64,000 nucleotides of DNA from Sphingomonas sp. Root241 (lineage in GTDB: Bacteria > Pseudomonadota > Alphaproteobacteria > Sphingomonadales > Sphingomonadaceae). Shown in pieces: positions 1-8,249 of this stretch. The stretch spans positions 65,742 to 129,741 of the forward strand of contig NZ_LMIV01000003.1 in NCBI RefSeq assembly GCF_001428865.1. The letters are read 5' to 3'. The stretch's first letter is position 1, and every line of letters begins with the position of its first letter. The position numbers and the translations under genes are program-made. Below the pieces are notes generated by a model, which was not told the DNA's origin, ran no database searches, and saw only the letters and a list, made by a program, of their open reading frames with translations.

Positions 1-59
1 GTATCAGCGGCGCCGCGGGCAATTATGACGGCGTCTGCCAGGGCGGTCCGACTTCGTAG
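1..59 (+). CDS. possible 3' end of a truncated gene
   Basis: Reading from base 3, eighteen codons with normal local codon use run into a TAG at 57-59, giving a tail that ends in CQGGPTS. The rest of the gene lies outside the window, so neither family nor function can be given. The reading frame is short enough that it could be chance. Confidence 0.3.
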   Translation, partial: ISGAAGNYDGVCQGGPTS

Positions 60-175
60 CGCCACCGCCGCGGAGGATTGCGGATATCCCTCGGCGGCGC
101 ACTCAAAATGCGGCTTGAGCGCATGCGCGAATTGCTGGAGGAGGCCGGTCGATCTTCGCCTGACAGGGAAACTCC

Positions 176-1099
176 ATGCCTTCCGGACTTGTAGCGCTGC
201 TGGACGACATTGCCGGCATCACCAAGCTCGCCGCCGCCTCGCTCGACGATGTCGGCGCGGCCGCCGGCAAGGCCGGAGGGAAGGCTATCGGCGTGGTGGT
301 CGACGATACCGCGGTGACGCCGCGCTACGTCATCGGCCTGTCGCCCCAGCGCGAATTGCCGATCATCGCCAAGATCGCGGCGGGATCGCTGCGCAACAAG
401 CTGCTGATCCTGTTGCCCGCCGCATTGGTGCTGAGCGCCTTCGCGCCCTGGGCGATCACGCCGCTGCTGATGTTGGGCGGCGCGTTCCTGTGCTTCGAAG
501 GCGCCGAGAAGGTGCTCGAGGCATATAGCGGGGAATCGCATGCGGAAGTCGAGACCGTGCCGATGGAAGCGGCCGAGCTCGAGCAATCGAAGGTAAAGGG
601 TGCGATCCGCACCGATCTCATCCTGTCGGCGGAGATCATGGCGATCGCGCTGGCCGATGTGGCGGAATCGCCGATCCTCACCCAGGGCGTCGTCCTCGCG
701 ATCGTCGGCATCGGCATCACGATCGGCGTCTATGGCGTGGTCGGGCTGATCGTGAAGATGGACGATATCGGCCTGCACCTCGCCGAGCGCCGCAGCGCGG
801 CGACGCGCGCCATCGGCCGCGGGCTGGTCAAAGCCATGCCGGCGCTGATGGAGTTCGTGTCGATCGTGGGGACCGCCGCGATGATCTGGGTCGGCGGCGG
901 GATCCTCATCCACGGGCTCGAGGTGCTCGGCGTCCACGAGCCCGCCGGCACGATCCATCACGCGGCCGAGGCGGTGATGCACGCCACGGGAAGCCTCGGC
1001 GGCATCGCGGGATGGCTCGTCACCGCGATCGCCTCGGGCCTGTTCGGCCTGTTGGTCGGCGGCGTGCTCGCGTTCGGCCTGCACAAGATCCGGCATTAG
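176..1099 (+). CDS. DUF808 family inner-membrane protein
   Basis: A 307-residue protein matching the DUF808 (YedI-like) family in its opening MPSGLVALLDDIAGITKLAA and in its overall layout: a soluble N-terminal part rich in Ala and Gly (to about residue 75), then several hydrophobic segments (about 80-115, 175-200, 225-255 and 275-303) in the inner membrane. The molecular role of the family is not established. The gene stands alone; its 3' end faces ychF and the gap between them holds a palindromic repeat. The start is chosen because it matches the conserved family N-terminus, although the purine-rich stretch upstream (CAGGGAAACTCC) is only a fair ribosome-binding site. Confidence 0.85.
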   Translation: MPSGLVALLDDIAGITKLAAASLDDVGAAAGKAGGKAIGVVVDDTAVTPRYVIGLSPQRELPIIAKIAAGSLRNKLLILLPAALVLSAFAPWAITPLLMLGGAFLCFEGAEKVLEAYSGESHAEVETVPMEAAELEQSKVKGAIRTDLILSAEIMAIALADVAESPILTQGVVLAIVGIGITIGVYGVVGLIVKMDDIGLHLAERRSAATRAIGRGLVKAMPALMEFVSIVGTAAMIWVGGGILIHGLEVLGVHEPAGTIHHAAEAVMHATGSLGGIAGWLVTAIASGLFGLLVGGVLAFGLHKIRH

Positions 1100-1118
1100 G
1101 GCGGGGCATCTATTGGAA

Positions 1119-1226
1119 CGTCACCCCCGCGAAAGCGGGGGCCCATCTCCGACAGTTTCCGCAAGCGCACCGGTGCATTTTGCCGCTCGCTCGGGAGATG
1201 GGTCCCCGCTTTCGCGGGGATGACGG
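1119..1226. repeat. 108-bp palindromic repeat, copy 1 (convergent 3' ends)
   Basis: The outer arms are GTCACCCCCGCGAAAGCGGGG on the left and CCCCGCTTTCGCGGGGATGAC on the right, each itself a small hairpin. A second nested pair, CCCATCTCC/GGAGATGGG, lies inside. The core carries CGCACCGGTGCATTTTGCCG. A near-identical element lies at 3769-3875 in the opposite orientation. It sits between two convergent genes, DUF808 and ychF, and could fold into a long cruciform or RNA hairpin. No transposase is present, so it is best described as a REP/MITE-like element. Confidence 0.85.
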
Positions 1227-1230
1227 AATT

Positions 1231-1246
1231 TTGAGGATGCCCTCAA
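1231..1246 (-). terminator. weak terminator-like hairpin downstream of ychF
   Basis: TTGAGGATGCCCTCAA forms a 6-bp stem just past the ychF stop. Read on the minus strand it is followed by AATTCC, a poor U-tract. This may be a weak intrinsic terminator, although the adjacent large palindrome could serve the same purpose. Confidence 0.25.
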
Positions 1247-1267
1247 CGTGGTCAGTCAGGCCCGATC

Positions 1268-2368
1268 TCAGACATTGAAGCGGAACAGCATCACGTCGCC
1301 GTCCTGGACGACATATTCCTTGCCTTCGGAGCGCAATTTGCCGTGGTCGCGCGCGCCGGCCTCGCCCTTGAACTGGACATAATCGTCATAGGCAATCGTC
1401 TCGGCACGGATGAAACCGCGCTCGAAATCGGTGTGGATCTCGCCCGCCGCCTGCGGTGCCTTGGCGCCGACCTCGACGGTCCAGGCGCGCGCTTCCTTGG
1501 GGCCGACGGTGAAGAAGGTGAGGAGATGGAGCAATTTATAGCCCGCGGTGATCACGCGGGCGAGGCCGGTCTCCTCCAGCCCCAGCTCGGCGAGGAACTC
1601 GCCGCGATCCTCGGGCGGCATCGTCGCGATCTCGGCCTCGATCGCGGCGGAGACGACCACTGCCTCGGCGCCCTCGGCCTTCGCCTTGGCGAACACCTTG
1701 GCCGATAGTTCGTTGCCGTTCGCCGCGTCTTCCTCGTTGACGTTGCAGACATAGAGGACGGGCTTGCCGGTCAGCAGCTGTGCCTGGGCGAAGATCCGGG
1801 CCTCCTCGGCGTCCTTGGGTTCGGTCAGCCGTGCGGGCTTGCCCTCGCGCAGCAGGTCGAGTGCCTGGCCGAGCACCGATGCGGCGATCTTCGCCTCCTT
1901 GTCGCCCTGCTGGCCCTTCTTGATGTAATTGGGCACGCGCTTCTCGAGGCTCTCGAGGTCGGCGAGCATCAGCTCGGTCTCGACGGTTTCGGCATCCGCG
2001 ATCGGATCGACCTTGTTGTCGACGTGCTGGATATCGTCATTCTCGAAGCAGCGCAGGACGTGGACGATCGCGTCGACTTCGCGGATGTTGCCGAGGAACT
2101 GGTTGCCGAGGCCTTCGCCCTTGCTCGCGCCGCGCACCAGCCCGGCGATATCGACGAAGCCGAGCTGCGTCTCGATGATCTTGGCCGACCCGGCGATCTC
2201 GGCGAGCTTGTCGAGCCGCGGATCGGGCACCGCGACGTTCCCGACATTGGGCTCGATCGTGCAGAACGGATAATTCGCCGCCTGTGCCGCGGCGGTCTCG
2301 GTCAGCGCATTGAAGAGCGTGGACTTGCCGACGTTCGGAAGCCCGACAATGCCGCAGCGAAAACCCAT
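1268..2368 (-). CDS. ychF: redox-regulated ATPase YchF (Obg-family, OLA1-type)
   Basis: A 366-residue P-loop NTPase that binds the ribosome and, in this family, prefers ATP over GTP. The P-loop GLPNVGKST is at residues 8-16, the switch DIAGLV follows near residue 70, and the base-recognition loop is NVNEED rather than NKxD, as expected for ATP-preferring YchF. A coiled-coil insert and a C-terminal TGS domain complete it. The reading frame extends 37 codons upstream, but MGFRCGIVGL at 2368 matches the conserved N-terminus and the usual length of about 363, so that start is used. It is a single gene, divergent from the lipoprotein gene on the other side. Confidence 0.96.
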   Translation of the reverse strand: MGFRCGIVGLPNVGKSTLFNALTETAAAQAANYPFCTIEPNVGNVAVPDPRLDKLAEIAGSAKIIETQLGFVDIAGLVRGASKGEGLGNQFLGNIREVDAIVHVLRCFENDDIQHVDNKVDPIADAETVETELMLADLESLEKRVPNYIKKGQQGDKEAKIAASVLGQALDLLREGKPARLTEPKDAEEARIFAQAQLLTGKPVLYVCNVNEEDAANGNELSAKVFAKAKAEGAEAVVVSAAIEAEIATMPPEDRGEFLAELGLEETGLARVITAGYKLLHLLTFFTVGPKEARAWTVEVGAKAPQAAGEIHTDFERGFIRAETIAYDDYVQFKGEAGARDHGKLRSEGKEYVVQDGDVMLFRFNV

Positions 2369-2545
2369 GGAAGTCTTATCCTGTGTTGAAGGGCCGGACG
2401 TCGCCGGCGAGTTGCCGGCTCGATAGGCGCAAAGCGCGGCGGTTTCCAGTACGGAGCAAGCGCGCGTGGAGGACGCCACGCGCGCCGCGACGGCAAAGCG
2501 ATGCGGGTGAGCCGCGTCGGCTACGTCATGGCAATGTATCGCTGC

Positions 2546-2576
2546 TTGACGCGGCCCCGTTCATCTGGGGTACAGG
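2546..2576 (+). promoter_or_regulatory. possible sigma-70-type promoter for the lipoprotein gene
   Basis: TTGACG at 2546-2551 and TACAGG at 2571-2576 resemble -35 and -10 boxes and lie about 45 bp upstream of the lipoprotein start. The 19-bp spacing is longer than ideal, so the call is tentative. The rest of the 250-bp gap between ychF and this gene shows nothing else recognisable. Confidence 0.3.
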
Positions 2577-2621
2577 GGCGCCAAGCCTTTTCGGCATGTT
2601 CGAGTATTCAAGGAGCAGGGA

Positions 2622-3605
2622 ATGATTCGCCGTCACATGATCATGAGCGCCGCCGCGGCGACGCTGGCGCTTGCAAGCTGCGGCGGCAACGATCCGACGC
2701 CTACCCCTTCGCCCACTCCGACGCCCACGCCGACGCCGACTGCGTCGCCGACCTATACTGCGTTCCCGTTGGCGGCCGCGGCGTCGTTCAACACGATCAA
2801 CGCCTCGACCAGCTATACCGGCGATCCGGCGGGTGCAGTGGTGCTCGGCGCCGCCGCCACCGAGGTGGGGCTGTCGAGCCGCGTCAGCCTGGCGACCAGC
2901 AACGCGATCGCCACGGCGACCTATGTGATCAACGAGAATGGCGAGGAATCGCGTTTCGTCAACGCCAACGTCACCGTCCAGCCGGCGCCGGCAGTGACCG
3001 AGTTCGTGTTCCGAACCACCGACGCGGCGACTGCGGGCAAATTCTCGCAGCTCGAATTCCTCAACAACACCATCCCGTCGCAGGTGACCAGCAACGCCAA
3101 TCTGCAGCTGGCCAATCTCAGCTACGCCAATTGGTGGCGCGGCGATTCCACCACCGGCGCCAAGCGGATCACCACGTCGGTATTCGGTTATCAGACCGTG
3201 CTGACCGACGTGCCCAAAACAGGCACCCAGGCCTATACTTCGACCGTCGTCGGCCGACTGGTCGGCGTCAACGGCGGCGTCACCACGGTTGCGCGTGTCG
3301 GCGGCACCGTCACGGTTTCGGTCAACTTCTCGACCGGCCTCGTCGATCTCACGCTGACGCTCAACCAGACGCCGGAAGGCGGCGGCGCCACGACCGCTTA
3401 CGGAACGTTCACCGCGCAGGGCGCAATTCCGACCGGGCAGAACCAGTTCCAGGGCAGCTTCACCGGCAGCGCGACGCTTTCGGGCACGCTCACCGGTGGC
3501 TTCTTCGGTTCGCAGGGCAAGGAGATCGGCATCGCCTTCGCGGGTGCGGGCACGGTCGGCGGAGGCAACCAGCGTCTCGTCGGCGTGGTTGTCGGCAAGA
3601 AGTAA
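2622..3605 (+). CDS. TbpB-like (Slam-type) surface lipoprotein
   Basis: A 327-residue predicted lipoprotein. The signal peptide ends in the lipobox LALASC, with Cys near residue 20, followed by a Thr-Pro repeat linker (about residues 25-40) of the kind that tethers surface lipoproteins. The C-terminal third has the look of the beta-barrel domain of transferrin-binding-protein-like lipoproteins: GxFTAQGAIP, then GTLTGGFFGSQGKEIGIAF, then GxVVGKK at the end. Such proteins usually bind a host or environmental ligand at the outer surface. The ligand here is unknown, and no TonB receptor or Slam translocon gene is adjacent. GGAGCAGGG provides a good ribosome-binding site. It is followed by a strong terminator. 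Confidence 0.75.
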   Translation: MIRRHMIMSAAAATLALASCGGNDPTPTPSPTPTPTPTPTASPTYTAFPLAAAASFNTINASTSYTGDPAGAVVLGAAATEVGLSSRVSLATSNAIATATYVINENGEESRFVNANVTVQPAPAVTEFVFRTTDAATAGKFSQLEFLNNTIPSQVTSNANLQLANLSYANWWRGDSTTGAKRITTSVFGYQTVLTDVPKTGTQAYTSTVVGRLVGVNGGVTTVARVGGTVTVSVNFSTGLVDLTLTLNQTPEGGGATTAYGTFTAQGAIPTGQNQFQGSFTGSATLSGTLTGGFFGSQGKEIGIAFAGAGTVGGGNQRLVGVVVGKK

Positions 3606-3625
3606 GGCCTGCCTTTACAAGACGT

Positions 3626-3658
3626 GGAAGGGGCTCCGGGAAACCGGGGCCCCTTTTC
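3626..3658 (+). terminator. rho-independent terminator of the lipoprotein gene
   Basis: AAGGGGCTCCGGG, a short AAA loop region and CCGGGGCCCCTTTT form a strong GC stem followed by a T run, 20 bp past the stop codon. Confidence 0.85.
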
Positions 3659-3768
3659 CGTGGCCTTGGGCCGTATCGACAGCCATTTCCCTCTCCCGAC
3701 GGGAGAGGGTTGCGCAGACTTGGTCTCTGCACAGCCGAGACTAAAGTTGAGGGCTCATACTAAAACAC

Positions 3769-3875
3769 GTCATCCCCGCGAAAGCGGGGACCCATCTCCT
3801 GAGCGAGCGGCAAAACGCACCGGTGCATTTGTGGAAACTGTCGGAGATGGGTCCCCGCTTTCGCGGGGATGACGG
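3769..3875. repeat. 108-bp palindromic repeat, copy 2 (inverted relative to copy 1)
   Basis: The same arms as the element at 1119-1226 (GTCATCCCCGCGAAAGCGGGG and CCCCGCTTTCGCGGGGATGAC), but the core reads as the reverse complement of copy 1, so the two form a 2.5-kb-spaced inverted pair around ychF and the lipoprotein gene. Like copy 1 it lies between convergent genes. With the terminator at 3626-3658 it accounts for most of the 332-bp gap before pth. The leader CTCATACTAAAA just before it recurs at 37806. Confidence 0.85.
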
Positions 3876-3937
3876 TAACGGGCTGCGATGGACGCGGTAC
3901 AGCTGCTATGAATCAACGGCTCGTATAGGTTCTCACC

Positions 3938-4507
3938 CTAGTCCTGCAGCCGCAGCGCGATTTCGCTCATGAAGCGGGCGTCGTTGCCGCCCGCCAGCCA
4001 CGCCGCTTCCGCCGCGATCGCGCCCAGCATGTCGGTGAGCGGCTCGATCTCCGCCTTGGCATAGTTGCCGAGTACATAGCTGGTCACCCGGTCCTTGTGC
4101 CCGGGATGGCCGATGCCGATCCGCACGCGGCGGAAGTCCGGGCCGATATGCGCGTCGGTCGAGCGCAGGCCGTTATGCCCCGCGGTGCCGCCGCCCATCT
4201 TCACCTTCACCTTGAAGGGGACGAGATCCAGCTCGTCGTGGAAGACGGTGATGTCGGCCGGGGTCAGTTTGTAGAAGTCCATCGCCGCGCGCACGGCGCG
4301 GCCGCTCTCGTTCATGAAGGTGCCGGGCTTGAGCAGGATCAATTTGTCGGTGCCGATCCGTCCTTCCTGCGTCCAGCCCTGGAACTGCTTCTTGGGCGTC
4401 GAGAAATCATGCACCTCGGCGATGGCGTCCACGGCCATGAAGCCGACATTGTGCCGGTGCATCGCATATTGCGGGCCTGGATTGCCCAGGCCGACCCAGA
4501 GCTGCAT
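3938..4507 (-). CDS. pth: peptidyl-tRNA hydrolase
   Basis: A 189-residue cytoplasmic esterase that recycles tRNA from prematurely released peptidyl-tRNA. The family hallmarks are present: GLGNPGPQY with the binding Asn at 9, the catalytic His at 19 in HRHNVGF, the TFMNESG loop, the catalytic-partner Asp in FHDELDL, and GGGTAGHNGL. The length is typical. It lies downstream of rplY in the same direction, a common bacterial pairing, but a hairpin at 4527-4565 separates the two and probably lowers read-through. Confidence 0.97.
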   Translation of the reverse strand: MQLWVGLGNPGPQYAMHRHNVGFMAVDAIAEVHDFSTPKKQFQGWTQEGRIGTDKLILLKPGTFMNESGRAVRAAMDFYKLTPADITVFHDELDLVPFKVKVKMGGGTAGHNGLRSTDAHIGPDFRRVRIGIGHPGHKDRVTSYVLGNYAKAEIEPLTDMLGAIAAEAAWLAGGNDARFMSEIALRLQD

Positions 4508-4526
4508 GCATCAAACCCCAAAAAGA

Positions 4527-4565
4527 AAATCGCCCCCGCACCTAGGGCGCGGAGGCGATTTTTTG
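4527..4565 (-). terminator. terminator or attenuator hairpin between rplY and pth
   Basis: AATCGCCCCCGC and GCGGAGGCGATT pair with one mismatch around a 9-base loop. Runs of A on one side and T on the other give a U-tract in either direction. Read on the minus strand it follows rplY and precedes pth by about 20 bp. Confidence 0.75.
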
Positions 4566-4588
4566 AACTGCGAAGTTCGCTTGGGCGA

Positions 4589-5212
4589 TTACTCGCCTTC
4601 GCCCTCGGCCGCAGCTTCTTCGGTTGCGGTCTCGGTGTCGCCTTCGCTCGACTTGAGCGCCGACGGGGCCACCACGGTCGCGATGGTGAAGTCGCGGTCG
4701 GTGATCGCCGAGGTCGCGCCCTTGGGCAGGGTCACCGCCGAGATGTGGATCGAATCGCCGACTTCGACGCCCTTGAGCGAGATCTCGATCTGGTCGGGGA
4801 TCTCGGCCGCGTCGCACACCAGCTCCAGCTCGTGACGGACGACGTTGAGCACGCCGCCGCGCTTGATGCCGGGCGCTTCTTCCTCGTCGGTGAACACGAT
4901 CGGCACGTTGACGTGCACGCTGGCATGCTCGGAGATGCGCAGGAAATCGACATGGATCGGACGATCGCTCACGACGTCGAAGGCGACGTCCTTGGGCAAG
5001 GTGCGCTCGCCATTGACCATCACGACCGAGTTCATGAAGTGGCCGGTCATCAGCAGCTTCATCAGCTCGCGTTCGCTGACGTGGATGCCAACGGGGTCTG
5101 CCTTGTTGCCGTAGATAACGGCGGGGACGCGGCCTTCACGACGAAGCGCCCGGGAGGCTCCCTTGCCAGCCCGGTCGCGCGTCTCGGCCGACAGCGTAAG
5201 CGATTCGCTCAT
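4589..5212 (-). CDS. rplY: 50S ribosomal protein L25/general stress protein Ctc
   Basis: A 207-residue long-form L25, which binds 5S rRNA in the large ribosomal subunit. An N-terminal L25 domain (about residues 1-95, with [20 protein letters not shown]) is followed by the C-terminal TL5-type beta domain and an acidic Glu-rich tail. ATG at 5212 ([10 protein letters not shown]) is used rather than an upstream TTG at 5224, because GGAA lies at the correct distance and the N-terminus then matches the family. It is transcribed towards pth. Confidence 0.95.
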   Translation of the reverse strand: MSESLTLSAETRDRAGKGASRALRREGRVPAVIYGNKADPVGIHVSERELMKLLMTGHFMNSVVMVNGERTLPKDVAFDVVSDRPIHVDFLRISEHASVHVNVPIVFTDEEEAPGIKRGGVLNVVRHELELVCDAAEIPDQIEISLKGVEVGDSIHISAVTLPKGATSAITDRDFTIATVVAPSALKSSEGDTETATEEAAAEGEGE

Positions 5213-5331
5213 GTGTCGTTCCAATGCGCTAAAGTGTTTCAGTTCCCATGCCGGACAGGCCTCCAGGGATGACCCTGTCGCAGCAAGCGCGCGCCTCTAG
5301 CCGAAAGGGGGCGCAAAGGCAAGGTCACCAG

Positions 5332-5463
5332 TTCCTCCCCGGCACGGGGAGGGGGACCCCCGCCGAAGGCGGTGGTGGAGGGGGCTCTCCACCACCGAAT
5401 TCCTTTGTGGCGCTCCCCCTCCACCAGCCTGCGGCTGGTCCCCCTCCCCGTGCCGGGGAGGAA
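5332..5463. repeat. palindromic repeat upstream of rplY
   Basis: Perfect 27-bp outer arms begin TTCCTCCCCGGCACGGGGAG and close with CTCCCCGTGCCGGGGAGGAA. Each arm is itself a hairpin. Inner arms GGTGGTGGAGGGGGC and GCTCCCCCTCCACC add a second layer. It ends a few bases from the stop codon of the SRPBCC gene and lies upstream of the rplY promoter region, so it may end the ArsR/SRPBCC transcript. Confidence 0.85.
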
Positions 5464-5469
5464 TTTCGA

Positions 5470-5952
5470 TCACACCAGTTCGGGCAGCAACTCGTCGAGC
5501 TTGTCGAGGCTCTGGCTCCAGCCTTCCTTCATGCCCTTGAGCGCCGGGATCATCCGCTCGCTCACCTGCGTGACGAGGGTGGTCATGTGCATCAGCGTCC
5601 CGCCGCCTGGAGCATCCTCGAACACGAAGGTATCCTCATGTTCGATTCCCCAGCTCCCGTCGTCTTCCTGGAAGGCGCGCAGCACGAAACGCATGCGGTT
5701 CGGGCGGTCGACTTCGAGGAATTCGCCATAGACCGGGTTGGTGCCGAAGGGCTCCGGGCCGCGCATATCGATGCGGATCTTGCCGCCCGGGCGCACGTCG
5801 GTTTCGCAGACCGGCGCGTCGAATTCGCGCGGGCCCCACCAGCGGGCGAGATGCTCGGCCCTGGTCAGGCAGTCGAACACCAGTTCGCGCGGCGCGGCGA
5901 AGGTGCGGACGATCGTCATTTCAGTGCCCACACCGGGTTCGGTCACAGTCAT
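5470..5952 (-). CDS. SRPBCC/AHSA1-domain protein
   Basis: A 160-residue START-fold protein of the AHA1-like (PF08327) group. An N-terminal strand IVRTFAAPRELVF is followed by a RWWGP motif near residue 38, and the WSQSLDKLDELL helix closes the hydrophobic cavity. Homologues are commonly cotranscribed with a small ArsR repressor, as here: the ATG overlaps the ArsR TGA (ATGA at 5949-5952). The ligand is unknown. The long upstream extension of the frame is rejected because it runs through the ArsR gene. Confidence 0.88.
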   Translation of the reverse strand: MTVTEPGVGTEMTIVRTFAAPRELVFDCLTRAEHLARWWGPREFDAPVCETDVRPGGKIRIDMRGPEPFGTNPVYGEFLEVDRPNRMRFVLRAFQEDDGSWGIEHEDTFVFEDAPGGGTLMHMTTLVTQVSERMIPALKGMKEGWSQSLDKLDELLPELV

Positions 5953-6293
5953 TTCTTCTCTCCTTCTTCCTGCAGTCGCTTCAGATACAAATCGAGGTCG
6001 TCGAACTTCTCCTCCCAGAAGCGGCGATAGGCATCGAGCCATTCGCTCGCCGCCTTGAGCGCTTCCGGCTCGAGCTTCGCCGGGCGTTGCTGCGCCGTGC
6101 GGCCGCGCGAGATCAGCCCGGCGCGCTCGAGCACCTTCAGATGCTTGGTCACTGCCGGCCCGCTCATCGCGAAGGGGCGGGCGAGTTCGCCCACCGAAGT
6201 CTCGCCGCGCGCCAGCCGCGCGAGGATCGCGCGCCGGGTCGGATCGGCCAAGGCCGCGAATGTCGCGCTCAATGCGTCGGGTGTCGGGCTCAT
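5949..6293 (-). CDS. ArsR-family winged-helix repressor
   Basis: A 114-residue DNA-binding protein. The opening segment LADPTRRAILARLARGE and the recognition helix MSGPAVTKHLKVLERAGL are typical of the metal-independent ArsR group that partners SRPBCC proteins. No CxC metal site is present. It has a very strong ribosome-binding site, AGGAGG, which is embedded in the repeated operator-like sequence immediately upstream, so autoregulation is likely. It forms an operon with the SRPBCC gene by start-stop overlap. Confidence 0.92.
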   Translation of the reverse strand: MSPTPDALSATFAALADPTRRAILARLARGETSVGELARPFAMSGPAVTKHLKVLERAGLISRGRTAQQRPAKLEPEALKAASEWLDAYRRFWEEKFDDLDLYLKRLQEEGEKK

Positions 6294-6295
6294 AT

Positions 6296-6331
6296 AACCT
6301 CCTAGTTAGATAACCTATCAGTTAAATAACG
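6296..6331 (-). promoter_or_regulatory. operator-like direct repeat overlapping the arsR ribosome-binding site
   Basis: On the minus strand TAACTGATAGGTTA is followed at once by TAACTAGGAGGTTA, two imperfect copies directly before the ATG. The second copy contains the AGGAGG Shine-Dalgarno. The A+T-rich stretch stands out from its surroundings. An ArsR dimer bound here would cover the promoter start region and the ribosome-binding site. Confidence 0.6.
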
Positions 6332-6411
6332 GGGAGAGTCAAGCCTCCACGCATCACATGCGTGATTTTTTTGGAAATGGGGGTGATCGGAGAGAGGAGC
6401 GGCTGCGAGGC

Positions 6412-7299
6412 TTAGTAGCGGACGCGTTCCGCCTTGAGCCCGCGCTTCGCCAGCTCCGCCTGCACTGCCGCCGGTCCGGCGAGATGTCCCGCGCCGACCG
6501 CGACGAACACGACGCCCGGCCGCTTCATCCGCTCGCTCAGCCACGCCGCCCATCGGGCGTTGCGCTTCGCCAGCAGCGCGTCGGCCAGTTCGGGTGCGCG
6601 GCCGAGATCCTCGTTCATCATCCGCGCCAGCCCGTCGGCATCGCCCGCGCTCCACAATGCGACCATGCGGTCGATCGTCTCGCCCGCTTTGGGCAGATCG
6701 TCGATCGTATCGATCAGCAGCGCGCGCTGCGCCGCCAGCGGCAGGCGATCGAAATAGCCGAGCTGCTCGCGCGCGGTCTCCAGTCCGGTGACGGGCTTGC
6801 CCGCCGACTTCGCCGCCGCGGTCAGCACCGCCTCCGCACCGTCCTTCTCGTCATAGCCGAGCTGCCGCAGCGGCGCCGCCGAGAGCATCGTCGCCGCCAG
6901 CCACGGTTCGGCGCGATCGAGCGCGCCCGGCGCCAGCCCAATCTCGGGCAGCGCGGCCCGGAACTTCGCCGCCTCGGCGGGCGGAAGCTGGTCGGGCAGG
7001 GAAGGCCCCGCGGGCGACATCCCCAGCTCGCTGACCAGCGCCTGCATCTCGGGCTGCTCCGGCATCACCAGCTCGAGCACGAGTTCGTTGCTGGCGTCGA
7101 ACGCGGACTTCACGCCCTCGTCGAACCAGCTCAGCCCGGGCTTGAGCATGTGCACCGTGCCGAACAGATAGATCGTCGTGTCGGCGTCCCTGACCACCCA
7201 CAAGGCAGGATCGGCGTGGTTCGCCGGCTTCTCCGGCCCCTTCGCCTCGCACCCGCCCAGCGCCAGCAGCGCCGCTCCGATCAGCCATTTCCGAAACAT
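6412..7299 (-). CDS. TraB/GumN family lipoprotein
   Basis: A 295-residue predicted lipoprotein ([17 protein letters not shown], lipobox Cys at residue 17) followed by a TraB/GumN domain (PF01963). The conserved opening is [21 protein letters not shown], with the GTVH motif, and the C-terminal [12 protein letters not shown] block carries the GxGH signature. The family has a Tiki-like fold and is suspected of metalloprotease activity, but substrates in bacteria are unknown. The start at 7299 gives a proper signal sequence; the longer reading frame runs into the glyQ promoter region. It is divergent from glyQ. Confidence 0.85.
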   Translation of the reverse strand: MFRKWLIGAALLALGGCEAKGPEKPANHADPALWVVRDADTTIYLFGTVHMLKPGLSWFDEGVKSAFDASNELVLELVMPEQPEMQALVSELGMSPAGPSLPDQLPPAEAAKFRAALPEIGLAPGALDRAEPWLAATMLSAAPLRQLGYDEKDGAEAVLTAAAKSAGKPVTGLETAREQLGYFDRLPLAAQRALLIDTIDDLPKAGETIDRMVALWSAGDADGLARMMNEDLGRAPELADALLAKRNARWAAWLSERMKRPGVVFVAVGAGHLAGPAAVQAELAKRGLKAERVRY

Positions 7300-7365
7300 C
7301 GCGCGACAGGAGGCGATCACTGCATCCTTGTCAACGTGGGCGCACCACGCCAAAGCACCGCGCAT

Positions 7366-8232
7366 ATGTCCGAACCCCTAAGCTTCCAGCGCATGATCCT
7401 GAAGCTCCACGATTACTGGAGCGAGCGGGGCTGCGTGATCCTCCAGCCCTACGACATGCGCATGGGCGCCGGCACCTTCCATCCGGCGACGACGCTCAAG
7501 GCGCTCGGCCCCGATCCGTGGAACGCGGCCTTCGTCCAGCCCTGCCGCCGCCCGACCGACGGTCGCTATGGCGAGAACCCGAACCGGCTGCAGCATTACT
7601 ACCAGTACCAGGTGATCCTGAAGCCGAGCCCGCCCGATCTGCAGGAGCTCTATCTGGGCAGCCTCGCCGCGATCGGGATCGACTTCACGAAGCACGACAT
7701 CCGCTTCGTCGAGGACGATTGGGAATCGCCCACGCTCGGTGCCTGGGGCCTCGGCTGGGAAGTCTGGTGCGACGGGATGGAAGTCACCCAGTTCACTTAT
7801 TTCCAGCAGATGGGCGGCTTCGATTGCAAGCCGGTGGCGGGCGAACTCACCTACGGGCTCGAGCGCCTCGCCATGTACATCCAGAACAAGGACAGCGTGT
7901 ACGACCTCGCCTTCAACGACGCGGGCGTCAGCTATGGCGACGTGTTTCTCGAGAACGAGAAGCAGATGTCGAAGTGGAACTTCGAGATCGCCGACACCGA
8001 GGCGCTGTTCGATCTGTTCCGCAAGGCCGTCGCCGAATGCGAGAACTGCCTGAAGGCCGAGCTGCCGATCCCCGCGTACGAACAGGCGATCGAGGCGAGC
8101 CACGTCTTCAACCTGCTCAACGCCCGCGGCGTGATCTCGGTCGCCGAACGCCAGGCCTATATCGGCCGCGTCCGCGATCTGGCGAAGGGCTCGTGCGAAG
8201 CGTGGATGGCGAAGAACGGGTGGGCGGCGTGA
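7366..8232 (+). CDS. glyQ: glycyl-tRNA synthetase alpha subunit
   Basis: A 288-residue class II catalytic subunit that charges tRNA-Gly together with GlyS as an alpha2-beta2 enzyme. It shows the strongly conserved [20 protein letters not shown] block, the tRNA synthetase motif 2 region around [17 protein letters not shown], and motif 3 [13 protein letters not shown] at 7366 ([14 protein letters not shown]) matches the family start; the open frame upstream is antisense to the TraB gene. It is followed by glyS after a 229-bp spacer that is almost wholly a palindromic repeat. Confidence 0.97.
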   Translation: MSEPLSFQRMILKLHDYWSERGCVILQPYDMRMGAGTFHPATTLKALGPDPWNAAFVQPCRRPTDGRYGENPNRLQHYYQYQVILKPSPPDLQELYLGSLAAIGIDFTKHDIRFVEDDWESPTLGAWGLGWEVWCDGMEVTQFTYFQQMGGFDCKPVAGELTYGLERLAMYIQNKDSVYDLAFNDAGVSYGDVFLENEKQMSKWNFEIADTEALFDLFRKAVAECENCLKAELPIPAYEQAIEASHVFNLLNARGVISVAERQAYIGRVRDLAKGSCEAWMAKNGWAA

Positions 8233-8249
8233 TGATCATACCAAGCCGC

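Noticed and set aside
1119..3875. Repeats at 1119 and 3769 as part of a CRISPR array
   Set aside because: Only two copies, in opposite orientation, 2.5 kb apart with genes between; no regular spacers and no cas genes.
6358..7365. 336-codon N-terminal extension of glyQ
   Set aside because: The extension is antisense to the TraB/GumN gene, and GlyQ proteins start at the [10 protein letters not shown] position. ATG at 7366 gives normal length.
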